The notes beneath the pieces were generated by a model, which did not search any database, had not been told where the DNA came from, and worked only from the letters and a program-made list of their open reading frames with translations. From positions 1-15,625 of the forward strand of contig JAFAGX010000009.1 in assembly GCA_019237515.1 (NCBI GenBank): a DNA stretch of 15,625 nt. The letters run 5' to 3'. Position numbers and translations under genes: made by a program. Shown in pieces: positions 1-7,800 of the stretch (its first letter is position 1; each line of letters begins with the position of its first letter). This DNA comes from Acidobacteriaceae bacterium. Its GTDB lineage: Bacteria; Acidobacteriota; Terriglobia; Terriglobales; SbA1.

Positions 1-467
1 AGAATTTGAGCAATGCCAATGTGCACGCCCACAAATGGGGCGAACACAAGAAAGATCATGCCCTGGATGGTTGAGAGGGTCGTGCCGCCGAGAACTTTGC
101 CAAGCACCACGGCAGACCTCGGCACAGGAGCGACCATGACCGAGAGCAGAAAGCCTTCTTTTCGATCTTCGATGACCGACATCATGGTGAAAATCGAAGT
201 GAAGAGGACGATCATGATCAGCGCGCCGGGATAGAAGTAATCGAGATAATGTTGCTGTCCGGCGGCATTTCCCGAACGGAACGATGTTCCGAATCCAGAG
301 CCGATCACCAGCCAGAAAAGCACGGGAGAAGCGATCACGCCAATTACGCGCGATCGCTGGCGGTAAAAGCGGACGACTTCCCGCCACCAGAGGGTGAATG
401 CGGGCAGTGCGATGCCGCTCGAGGTAGAAGCGCCAGAGATGGGGAGTGCTGCAGTACGAGTTGCCAC
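1..467 (-). CDS. ABC-2 type transporter permease, partial (C-terminus beyond window)
   Basis: This is the membrane subunit of an ABC-2 family exporter; it would pair with the ATPase encoded just upstream. About 155 codons are visible. The start is GTG at 467, preceded by AAGGAG four bases upstream, and an in-frame TAA at 488-486 closes the frame above it. The cytoplasmic N-terminus contains a WWREVVRFYRQR segment typical of the family. A first hydrophobic helix follows (around residues 46-63, SPVLFWLVIG), then a soluble loop, then further hydrophobic stretches (PGALIMIVLFTSIF) and the IEDRKEGFL segment characteristic of ABC-2 permeases. The gap to the ATPase gene is 80 bases and contains a palindromic repeat. 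The substrate cannot be read from the sequence; drug, lipid or unknown exporters of the Drr/Nat type all fit. Family assignment is firm, function is not. Confidence 0.85.
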   Translation of the reverse strand, partial: MATRTAALPISGASTSSGIALPAFTLWWREVVRFYRQRSRVIGVIASPVLFWLVIGSGFGTSFRSGNAAGQQHYLDYFYPGALIMIVLFTSIFTMMSVIEDRKEGFLLSVMVAPVPRSAVVLGKVLGGTTLSTIQGMIFLVFAPFVGVHIGIAQI

Positions 468-502
468 GGTGCTCCTTAAATCCTTTTAGTCCAGATGCAT
501 AA

Positions 503-536
503 ATCCTTCGCGGCCTGAAGGCCGCTCAGGATGACA
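503..536. repeat. Palindromic intergenic repeat, CAGGATGACA family
   Basis: ATCCTTCGCGGCC at 503-515 pairs with GGCCGCTCAGGAT at 520-532 (13 positions, 2 mismatches) around a TGAA loop, followed by GACA. It lies between the ATPase and permease genes of the exporter. The same layout recurs at 1672-1706 and, in variant form, near 2840 and 9250. Confidence 0.75.
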
Positions 537-547
537 GTTGAGCAACA

Positions 548-1537
548 TTAGTCTGTGGTCTCATCCTCTGTCCAGAATCGATGGCCGGTACGATGGATAA
601 AGACGTCCTCCAGAGTGGGTTTGCTGACGGAAATTGCTTCGATTTCGCCGGGAAAGGCTTCGACAACATCGGTGATGAAACGATGTCCTTGCTCTCGCTC
701 CAGCCGAACTTTTCCCTGAAGCACCTGTGCATCTACCTGGAACCGATGCCGCATATGATCGGCCAGTGTTTCGGGATTCTTGGCATCCAGAACGATCACG
801 TCGCCGCCGATCTCGTGTTTCAGTTCGTCAGGAGTTCCTAAGGCAACGACTTTACCTTCATTCAGAATTGCCAACCGGTCGCAGCGCTCGGCTTCTTCCA
901 TAAGATGGGTCGTCACCAGAACTGTGACGTGCTCCTCATCGCGCAAAATTGCGAGATACTGCCATAGATCACGGCGAGCGCCCGGATCGAGGCCAGTTGT
1001 TGGCTCATCGAGCAATAAGACTGATGGATGGTGAAGCAGGCCTTTGGCCAACTCAAGCCGCCGCTGCATGCCGCCAGAGAAGGTTTCGGCTTTCTCATTG
1101 GCACGATCGGCGAGGCCTACGCGGCTTAGCATTTCTTTGATGCGCGCTTGGAGCGTCTTTCCGTGCAGACCATAAAGATGTCCCTGGTGGGTCAGGTTCT
1201 CCGCCGCGGTTAACTTGATGTCGATACTTTGCGCCTGAAAAACCACGCCAATCTCCCGCCGCAAACTATTGGGGTCGCGGGCAACGTCGAAGCCCATGAT
1301 TGTGGCTCGACCGGCGACCGGAACCATCAACGTAGACAGAATCCGGAACAAAGTGGTTTTGCCGCTACCATTTGGCCCGAGGAGTCCGAACAATTCCGCC
1401 GGGCGGACGTCGAAAGACACACCGTTCAATGCGGTGCGGTCGCCATATTTGTGGACGACGTTCTCGAGAGAGATGACGGCGTTTCGGCTGATGACAAGCT
1501 CTGGGACAGAGCTTATAGCGGTCGATTCAAAGGCCAC
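548..1537 (-). CDS. ABC transporter ATP-binding protein (DrrA/NatA-like)
   Basis: This 329-residue cytoplasmic ATPase energises the ABC-2 permease encoded directly downstream. Visible motifs in order are Walker A GPNGSGKT (54-61), Q-loop Gln101, signature FSGGMQ (153-158), Walker B LLLDEP (174-179) followed by TTGLDPGAR, and switch His211 in VTTH. The C-terminal tail contains KPTLEDVFIHRTG, which is characteristic of DrrA/CcmA-type exporters of the ABC-2 class. The start is GTG at 1537. The frame stays open upstream to a TAG near 1640, but no ATG, GTG or TTG occurs in that stretch, so GTG is the only conventional choice; no clear ribosome binding site precedes it. The gene is divergent from the epimerase at 1727. 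In related genomes such pairs sometimes sit near oxidase-assembly genes (recollection, not shown here). Confidence 0.9.
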   Translation of the reverse strand: MAFESTAISSVPELVISRNAVISLENVVHKYGDRTALNGVSFDVRPAELFGLLGPNGSGKTTLFRILSTLMVPVAGRATIMGFDVARDPNSLRREIGVVFQAQSIDIKLTAAENLTHQGHLYGLHGKTLQARIKEMLSRVGLADRANEKAETFSGGMQRRLELAKGLLHHPSVLLLDEPTTGLDPGARRDLWQYLAILRDEEHVTVLVTTHLMEEAERCDRLAILNEGKVVALGTPDELKHEIGGDVIVLDAKNPETLADHMRHRFQVDAQVLQGKVRLEREQGHRFITDVVEAFPGEIEAISVSKPTLEDVFIHRTGHRFWTEDETTD

Positions 1538-1671
1538 AATGTATTTTACGACGAGAGGGAGGTCGGCATCATCTGTAAGAATGTTTACTGGTGGATCGAA
1601 TGATAAGGAAGCGAGCCAGACGCGCGATAATTGGCGTTGCTATTGAAAACGCGGCGCTTCGCGCGGCCCAG

Positions 1672-1706
1672 ATCCTTCGCTGCGCAAACGCTTGCTCAGG
1701 ATGACA
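1672..1706. repeat. Palindromic intergenic repeat, CAGGATGACA family
   Basis: ATCCTTCGC opens and GCTCAGGATGACA closes this copy, with a variable centre. It lies 20 bases upstream of the epimerase start in the divergent gap 1538-1726. A short palindromic GC-rich patch (GCGGCGCTTCGCGC) lies just before it. I found no convincing -35/-10 pair on either strand in this gap. Confidence 0.65.
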
Positions 1707-1726
1707 AATCTGGCTTACAAACGGAC

Positions 1727-2710
1727 ATGAAAATATTAGTTACAGGAAGTTCTGGTCATCTGGGTGAGGCACTGGTTCGCACGCTGAGAGACCTTGGTCA
1801 TGAGACCGTGGGTGTAGACATACTGCAATCGCCGTTTACGAGCCAAGTGGGTTCCGTTGCGGACCGCACCTGCGTCCGACATTGCATGCAAGGCGTGCGG
1901 GCTGTTCTTCATGCAGCAACCCTGCACAAGCCGCACGTAGCAACGCACTCCAAACAAGAGTTCATTGACACGAACATCACTGGGACACTCAGCCTGCTGG
2001 AAGAGGCCGTGCGTGCTGGTGTCGAATCTTTCATCTACACCAGTACAACCAGCGTGTTCGGAAGCGCGCTCGTGCCTCCGCCGGGAGCGCCGGCTGCTTG
2101 GGTGACGGAAGACGTTACGCCTGTGCCGAAGAATATCTATGGAGTGACCAAGGCGGCTGCGGAAGATCTTTGCCAGATATTCCATCGCAAGGAAGGGCTT
2201 GCCTGCCTGGTTTTGCGGACATCGCGATTCTTTCCCGAAGAGGACGACAACTCGCGAATTCGCGAGAACTACTCGGACGAGAATGTGAAGGCGAACGAAT
2301 ATCTTTATCGCCGCGTCGACATGGAAGATGTGGTGAGCGCGCATTTGCTGGCGCTGAAACATGCTCGGACGATCGGATTTGGAAAGTACATCATCAGCGC
2401 GACTACGCCGTTCCGTCCGCAAGATCTCCAGCAACTCCGAGTGGATGCTTCGGTCGTTGTTCGCCGCCGGGTGCCCCAATATGAGGGTGAATACCAGAAG
2501 CGGGGCTGGAAAATGTTTCCTTCTATCGATCGGGTTTACGTCAATGAGCGTGCCCGAAAAGAACTTGGATTGCGGCCACGATTCGATTTCGCAAGCATCA
2601 TCGAGCGATTGAGGTCCGGCGAAGATCTCAAGAGCCCACTTGCTCGCACGATTGGTGCAAAGGGATATCACAGCGAGGTGTTTGCGGACGGGCCGTATCC
2701 AGTCGAATAG
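1727..2710 (+). CDS. NAD(P)-dependent epimerase/dehydratase (extended SDR)
   Basis: This is a 327-residue extended short-chain dehydrogenase, a cytoplasmic enzyme that normally acts on nucleotide sugars or related alcohols. The Rossmann motif GSSGHLG is at residues 7-13. STTSVFG near residues 106-112 supplies the usual Ser/Thr region, and the catalytic pair Tyr138 and Lys142 sits in YGVTK. The acceptor Asp31 follows the second strand, which favours NAD over NADP. The ATG at 1727 begins the protein exactly at the first beta strand (MKILVTG). An upstream in-frame TTG at 1631 would add 32 residues encoded largely by a repeat element and is rejected. The Shine-Dalgarno sequence is weak. It is convergent with the respiratory operon. 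The substrate cannot be deduced; the GPYPVE tail is not diagnostic to me. Confidence 0.87.
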   Translation: MKILVTGSSGHLGEALVRTLRDLGHETVGVDILQSPFTSQVGSVADRTCVRHCMQGVRAVLHAATLHKPHVATHSKQEFIDTNITGTLSLLEEAVRAGVESFIYTSTTSVFGSALVPPPGAPAAWVTEDVTPVPKNIYGVTKAAAEDLCQIFHRKEGLACLVLRTSRFFPEEDDNSRIRENYSDENVKANEYLYRRVDMEDVVSAHLLALKHARTIGFGKYIISATTPFRPQDLQQLRVDASVVVRRRVPQYEGEYQKRGWKMFPSIDRVYVNERARKELGLRPRFDFASIIERLRSGEDLKSPLARTIGAKGYHSEVFADGPYPVE

Positions 2711-2802
2711 GTTCCTGGGCCGTTCTTGTCCAAATCGTGTTAGAGAATTGCTTGCAAGGCCGCTGGCGCGGGGTAAGGAGACATGGCGTCCTTCGAATTC
2801 GC

Positions 2803-2933
2803 TGTCCTCCGCTTCGCGGACGCCCGCTTCGCTCAGGATGACAAGGGCAACTGAACGTCTGACCAGCAGATTCCTCGTCGCCGCGCTCCTTGGAATGACA
2901 AATAAAACAACCGAGGCGCTCCTCGGAATGACA
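2803..2933. repeat. Cluster of three imperfect intergenic repeats between convergent genes
   Basis: Three consecutive units end in near-identical tails: CAGGATGACAAGG (about 2834-2846), GGAATGACAAATA (2892-2904) and GGAATGACAAGTA (2925-2937). Each is preceded by a C/G-rich half that partly pairs with the tail (for example TTCCTCG.. with ..GGAA). They fill most of the gap between the epimerase stop (2710) and the ctaA stop (2974). I see no gene in 2711-2973. Confidence 0.7.
2899..2926 (-). terminator. Probable Rho-independent terminator of the respiratory operon
   Basis: Read on the minus strand, CCGAGG-AGCG-CCTCGG (2926-2911) forms a 6-bp GC-rich hairpin followed by TTGTTTTATTTG, a T-rich tail. 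It lies about 50 bases past the ctaA stop. The hairpin is at the same time the core of the third repeat unit in this gap, so the repeat may have been co-opted as terminator. The stem is short, hence moderate confidence. Confidence 0.5.
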
Positions 2934-2973
2934 AGTAAAACCTCCAGCCATGGGCTGAGCGCTGCGAATGGGC

Positions 2974-3912
2974 TTACGCGGGAACGGGGGTGTGGGTGCG
3001 CCGCGTCACAGGCTCTTCCATCGAGACCGGAACATGCCGCCACACTTGAATAGCGAGAATAACGGCTGTAGCCAGCAGAAGTGCTCCGACAGCGACGTGA
3101 GCTACGGTCGACAGAACCATCGGCAACTCGGGCTGGACTGCATCATGCCCCCATGACACTCGTGTGAGGAAGGCCAGAAAGCCGAGGCATAGTTGCGTGA
3201 TGAGGAGAGCCAGAAGCAAAATTGCGGGGCGTCGCACCGCCTCAATCGTTGAATAAAGTGAAAGTGCCCGGATGGCAGTCCAGGTCAGCACGATTGCAAC
3301 TACCGGTGCATTCAAAACGTGTGGCCACCAACTCATGCCGTGGTGGCGGAACATAGCGCCGAGGATCAGTTGGACATACAACACGAAAATAGAGAGCAGA
3401 GACAGCGTGATCAGGGTTGGGCGGTGCACGTCCGGTTCGATTTGCGGGACTTCTTCGACCCAGCGTGGGCCAGTGAAAATCGCGATGGCTACGGTCAAGC
3501 AGAAGAAAGTTTGCGCCAAGGCTGCGTGAGCAGACGATATCGGCGGTGGAAGGTAGAACAGAACGGTTAGGCCGCCTAAAATGCCTTGGGCGATCACAGT
3601 GCCCAGCGCGCCAATGCCGAGATATTTCATCCAACGGCGCTTGTCTGCCCGCCATGTCCAAATGGCGAGAATGATCGTGAGCAGGCCCGCCATTTGAGCA
3701 ATCATTCGGTGGGTGTGCTCAAATCTTACGCCGCCCACCAGGTGCGGAATCTTATAAAGGGATCCGAATGACGTCGGCCAATCCGGGACAGAGAGCCCCG
3801 CATCGTTGCTGGTAACCAAAGCGCCGGCAATAATCAAAAGGAAAGTCCAGCATGCCAGGAAACAGGCGAACCAGTGAAGAGCGCGATTGTATGGGGTGCT
3901 GAGGCCCTTCAG
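2974..3912 (-). CDS. ctaA: Heme A synthase, COX15/CtaA family (apparent CTG start)
   Basis: Membrane enzyme that oxidises the C8 methyl of heme O to give heme A for cytochrome aa3-type oxidases. From the proposed start it has 312 residues and about eight hydrophobic segments. Family marks are GALVTSNDAGLSVPDWP in the first loop, EHTHR (Glu65, His66/His68), His129 in SAHAALAQT, His190/191 and His198 in FRHHGMSWWPH, and His272 near the C-terminus. The first transmembrane helix begins upstream of the first conventional start (TTG at 3837), so that start would truncate it. The frame continues up to CTG at 3912, and AAAGGAG lies six bases before that CTG. No in-frame ATG, GTG or TTG occurs between 3912 and 3837, or upstream within the intergenic gap. 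It is the last gene of the operon. The extracellular cysteine pairs of the Bacillus enzyme are not seen. Confidence 0.9.
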   Translation of the reverse strand: MKGLSTPYNRALHWFACFLACWTFLLIIAGALVTSNDAGLSVPDWPTSFGSLYKIPHLVGGVRFEHTHRMIAQMAGLLTIILAIWTWRADKRRWMKYLGIGALGTVIAQGILGGLTVLFYLPPPISSAHAALAQTFFCLTVAIAIFTGPRWVEEVPQIEPDVHRPTLITLSLLSIFVLYVQLILGAMFRHHGMSWWPHVLNAPVVAIVLTWTAIRALSLYSTIEAVRRPAILLLALLITQLCLGFLAFLTRVSWGHDAVQPELPMVLSTVAHVAVGALLLATAVILAIQVWRHVPVSMEEPVTRRTHTPVPA

Positions 3913-3934
3913 AAAGGACTCCTTTGAGGAAAGG
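3913..3934 (-). promoter_or_regulatory. ctaA ribosome binding site embedded in inverted repeats
   Basis: On the minus strand AAAGGAGTCCTTT (3925-3913) is a perfect 6+1+6 inverted repeat containing the Shine-Dalgarno AAAGGAG. Just upstream, CCTTT (3934-3930) can pair with AAAGG of the same site across a CCTC loop. The CTG start at 3912 follows directly. Pairing could mask the site, but the stem is only five base pairs, so a regulatory role is inference. Confidence 0.45.
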
Positions 3935-3954
3935 ACGGGCGGGGACGCCCGTCC
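3933..3954. repeat. Inverted repeat, GACGGGCG/CGCCCGTC family
   Basis: GGACGGGCG (3933-3941) and CGCCCGTCC (3946-3954) form a perfect 9-bp stem with a GGGA loop, followed by CCCATGG. It lies in the 62-base gap between the copper-lipoprotein gene and ctaA and matches the two copies at 4787-4852. Confidence 0.8.
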
Positions 3955-3974
3955 CCCATGGCTACCTAAACAGG

Positions 3975-4757
3975 TTACTGCTGCTTGAAGGTCATATCAA
4001 CGGTTTTGCTGTCCTTTGCAGCAACGGTGATTTTCTGTGTCTGCTCACCAAGTTTCTCCTGGACGAACGCCAGCGTGTAATCTCCCGGCGGCAAGCCCTT
4101 AATTTCATACTTTCCGCTACTGTCAGTCACCGCATAGAACGGACTCTTTACCACGTTGATGTACATGCGCATCCAGGGATGCTGGTTGCACTTCACGGGC
4201 AGCATGATCTCTTCGCGAGAAAAGCTCTTCTCGATGGGAGCAGCTTGCGGGGGTTGCGATTCATTCCACTCACGGTTGTCTTGCGGGGTCGGGTGAATGT
4301 TGTGCGTGGTCGGGTCGTCATTTTTTATTTCAATGTTCTGACCGGTCATCACGCCCAAAACATGCGGATGGTACTTGCAACCTTGCTGATCGATCGTGAC
4401 CGCTTGGCCTGGCACGTCAAACGTGCGGCTGCCAAGACCATCTTTCACATATACGAATACGTTCGCCAAATTGCCGTTATCAGCCACGATCGTTTCGGAG
4501 TTGTTGGTTCCCTTGCATGCCGGATCCTGGCTCATATCGATTTTCGCTGTCTTGGGAGCCGTGCCATCCATCTTCACGGTTCCATTGACGGTCGCGACCG
4601 TGCTGGGATCAATCGGTGTGGCTGCGGGAGCCGGGGCTGCCGCTTTCTCTTCCGTTGCGTTGGATGATTGTTCGGTGTTTTTCTTGCTGCAACCCGCGAG
4701 CAGCAAGAAGCCCATGCAAAGCAATGCCAGCATTGCAACCCAGACTTTCCTATTCAT
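3975..4757 (-). CDS. Cupredoxin-like lipoprotein with type 1 copper motif
   Basis: This 260-residue exported lipoprotein has a signal peptide (1-22) ending in lipobox LAGC with Cys23 as the lipidated residue. A flexible Ala/Pro/Ser-rich tether (about 24-50) follows. The core (about 54-205) reads like a cupredoxin: TTHNIH (His152 or His155) precedes CNQHPWMRM, in which Cys190, His193 and Met198 reproduce the plastocyanin spacing Cys-x2-His-x4-Met. The C-terminal part (GKYEIKGLPPGDYTLAF) is a carboxypeptidase regulatory-like beta domain. The likely role is a membrane-tethered electron carrier or copper protein beside the bc complex; this is inferred from motif and position. The ATG at 4757 has AGGAGG nine bases upstream. 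The frame extends 42 codons further, but those are encoded by intergenic repeats (RTGVSPV-type peptides) and are rejected. Cys81 and Cys127 could form a disulfide. Confidence 0.8.
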   Translation of the reverse strand: MNRKVWVAMLALLCMGFLLLAGCSKKNTEQSSNATEEKAAAPAPAATPIDPSTVATVNGTVKMDGTAPKTAKIDMSQDPACKGTNNSETIVADNGNLANVFVYVKDGLGSRTFDVPGQAVTIDQQGCKYHPHVLGVMTGQNIEIKNDDPTTHNIHPTPQDNREWNESQPPQAAPIEKSFSREEIMLPVKCNQHPWMRMYINVVKSPFYAVTDSSGKYEIKGLPPGDYTLAFVQEKLGEQTQKITVAAKDSKTVDMTFKQQ

Positions 4758-4786
4758 GATTTCGCCCCTCCTGAGATTTGAAATCT

Positions 4787-4852
4787 GGACGTGCGAGACG
4801 CCCGTCCTGCATGTACTAAATAAATCTCGGGGAACGGGCGAGACGCCCGTCC
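4787..4852. repeat. Two tandem copies of the GACGGGCG/CGCCCGTC inverted repeat
   Basis: Copy one is at 4787-4807 and copy two at 4832-4852. Each centres on GCGAGACGC and forms a stem of roughly nine base pairs; copy one has one mismatch (GTGCG against CGCCC). Both are followed by CCTGCATG or CCTCCATG, giving an additional direct repeat. They occupy the gap between the octaheme cytochrome gene and the copper-lipoprotein gene and create the spurious N-terminal extension of the latter's reading frame. Confidence 0.8.
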
Positions 4853-4884
4853 TCCATGCGTAAACAAGTGGAAAACTGTACATT

Positions 4885-7800
4885 CTAACGCGATCCGCCG
4901 GGACTTGCAGCGGTCGCAGCCTCGGTCGCGCCAGACTTGCTGGGTGGTCGATTTGAAGCTTGCGTTCTGCCCATCGAAGCGGCTACGCGGCGCTGCTCGT
5001 CTGGCGTTAACTGGAAAATGTAATTGACCAGCAATTTCGAGTGGTCTTGCTGATAGCCCTGGAACGACGGTGGCGTCGGACCGGCGAATACCCAATGATC
5101 CTTGTCGCGGCGGAACAGCCCTGAAGGCATCGAGGTGCCAGGGCTGATTGCCTGAGGATCAAGCACCCACCGGTCAGCCCAATCTGGCTTCAGGCGCTCT
5201 TTCGCCAGAAGGAAATTAGGCGCGGTTGCGATTTTGTCATGCTGCGGATCACCCGTCGCATGACACTTCAGACAAGGTGCGGCGGTGCTAGAGAACAAGC
5301 TGCGCGCCATGTCCGTTTCCTTCGCGGTCAGCACCGGAACTTCTTCCGGAATATAGGGCAGAGGCTGTTGCGAAAGCGCCTCGAAGAAGCGTACCAGCTT
5401 GCGCAATTCGTTGTCGGAGAACGAGAACGTCGGCATGCGAACCTTTAAATAAGGACGCACACCATTGCGGTTCGTGTCCGTGTCGCTCAAGGCTGGATTC
5501 GACAGAAATCTGCGCAGCCATTCCGGATTTACGCGGGCGCCTTCAGTTAAAAGTTTCGGGGGCAACTGCTCGGGGAAATCCTTATACTGTGGCAGACCCA
5601 TCAAGATGGTCTTCTGGCCGGGGATGAACTGATGGCATCCCATGCAGTTATATTTCTTAACAATCCACCAGCCTTCCTGAATATCGCGGCGCGTATCCCC
5701 AGGTTTGTATTGATAGCTGGCGGGAAGGGAAGATTCCTCGCTACCCAAGAGGAATGTCGTCAGGGCCTGAATCTGTTCTTTATCGAGGTGCAGATTCGGC
5801 ATGCGGAGAGCTTCCGTCTCCGACTTGACCTTGCCTTTATCGTAGATGTTCGGCTCGGCAAGTTTATGCTCGAAAAATCCTTTGTGGTTGTACCACGGGC
5901 CTTTCGCCGGGCCCTCGGGCAGGCGCGCCAAATCCTCGGGATCGGTGATTGGCTCTCCTTCGCCGCGTGCGGCGGGTACGGTGAAGAGGGCGAAATCGAG
6001 CCGCTCGATAGGCTTGCTGCCTTCGAAAGTTAACTCCGTGCCGATCCGGCCCTCGTCTTCAAGGCCTGAAATTTCGTGACAGCCCATGCAGCCATAGTGA
6101 CGGACCCACTTTTTACCTTCCTCCTTCAAGGAGGGATCATCCATGAAGGAGGCTTCGGTGTAGCTCGAAGCGTCTTTCTTTTTCTGGGTCATCAGATATG
6201 ACGCGATGTCCTGCGCATCTTCGACACTCAAACGTAGGCTGGGCATGACCGTCATGTTCTGGACTTGCAGCTCATGGCCATCATTCGGGCACTGGCTATG
6301 TTCGAGATCAAATTGATAAGGCAATCCCTTCTTGGCGTAATCCTCGGGACCAATATCTTTTTTCTCGTACGGACAAAAGGGGCGGGTGCGCTGGCGAGCA
6401 TTGTGAATCCAGCGAACCAAATAGTCGTAATTGGCCTTTTCGCCTTCGCGTGTGAGATTGGCGGCGAAGGTGCCACCCACGGTCTGCTGGCCTTCGCCAA
6501 CCGAATGGCATGCCATGCAGCCGCGGCTTTCGAAAAGCTCTTTGCCGTGAGCGGCATTTCCCGGCTTCTGCTTCTGCAGCGGATCGGTAAAGGACGATTG
6601 CCACAGGTATGCGGAGATCGCCTGAATCTGGTGATCGGTCAGGCGGAAGTTCGGCATCTTGGTCGTGGGCCGGAAATCGGTCGGTTTCTTAAGCCAGACG
6701 GGGATCCAATTTTTGTTCAGCTTCAGCCGGACATCCTTCAAGTTGGGTCCGACTTTCTTCATGTCCTGCATCAAGCTGTGCGACTGGAAATCGAGCTGCT
6801 GGATTCGGCCGTCGAGCTTACTGTTTTCAACTTTTAGTGCGACGGCTTTGTCGTTGAGCTGATTCGCTTCTTCGTTGCTTTCAGCTGCGTCGGCCTGCTT
6901 CATCAATGATGCGGAGGTCTTGAAATTGTCGATCTTCTGCTGGTCAAAGAGCTTGATCTGCTGGGTTATCGAATTCAAATCTTCGGGTTCTTTGTCGTAA
7001 CCTTCGTAGCGATGGCAGCCGACGCAACCTTTTTGACGGAAGAGATCTTTGCCTTGATTGATTACGTTCCATTGCGTGTCGCCGCTTACCAGCACCATAT
7101 CGGCCGAGTGGCAGTTCTGGCAGCCAGCCTGGGCGTTTTCTTTAGGGAAGAGCGGCCATAGCCAGTGCTCGTAATTCCCATGAGCTTTTTCGATACTGGT
7201 GGTGGCGCGCCCATTGCCTTGATGACAGGGCGAGCAACCGAATTTGTCGGGGTCGTGAATTTTAAGCAGCTCTGGTTCGGGGTGGCTGGTCAAGGCGCGG
7301 GCGTACTCGTCGGGCTGCTTTTCGCCTTTGGGGGTCATCATCGCAGCTGTCAGCTTGACTGGCTCGCGAATTCCCATGTGACAAGACTCACAGCGATCGA
7401 CTATGCCGGCGTCCGCGACGTTGATCTGCGCGATGTGCGAATCCCACTGCTCTGTTTTTCGTTTGAGGCCATCGATTTGGGAGGGCGTGAGGTCGACCAT
7501 GTGGTCGTTGAGGTAATCCTGCATATCGGTATTGGCCGCAGTGACAGGCTTCAGTTCCTCACCCAATTGCAGGCTTAACCGCGTTTTCTCGGCATTGGCT
7601 TCGTTGAAGGCTTCTTCAAGCTCTTTGAACGTATATTTTTTCTTGGAACCGTCGGGGAATTCGACGGTCGCCGGTTCGTTCTGGTAGGCGGCGAGTTTGT
7701 TTCTTAGACTCTTCTTTGCGGAATCGCTGGTTTCGGTTTCGATGTCGTAGGTGAGGGCGTTCACATAGGCCCGACGATCGGTGAAAACAGAGCGTATCGC

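Noticed and set aside
1631..1726. Upstream TTG start for the epimerase
   Set aside because: The added residues come from the repeat at 1672-1706 and precede the first beta strand; ATG 1727 fits the family start exactly.
2803..2937. Possible CRISPR array from three similar units
   Set aside because: The units differ in sequence and length, spacers are not uniform, and no cas gene is near; they match dispersed intergenic repeats seen elsewhere in the window.
1736..3043. 435-codon open frame antisense to the epimerase
   Set aside because: It overlaps a clear Rossmann-fold gene in full, has no recognisable motif and is rich in Arg/Ser/His as expected for a shadow frame of GC-rich coding DNA.
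4758..4883. 42-codon N-terminal extension of the copper-lipoprotein frame up to 4883
   Set aside because: It is encoded by two repeat copies (giving RTGVSPV-type peptides), lies before a well-formed lipoprotein signal, and ATG 4757 has a good Shine-Dalgarno.
7378..7392. The octaheme gene as a nitrite or hydroxylamine reductase (known octaheme enzymes)
   Set aside because: Those enzymes have bis-His heme packing with a special catalytic heme (for example CxxCK or Tyr cross-link) and no serial Met-ligand domains; this protein has one membrane anchor and five MP motifs instead.
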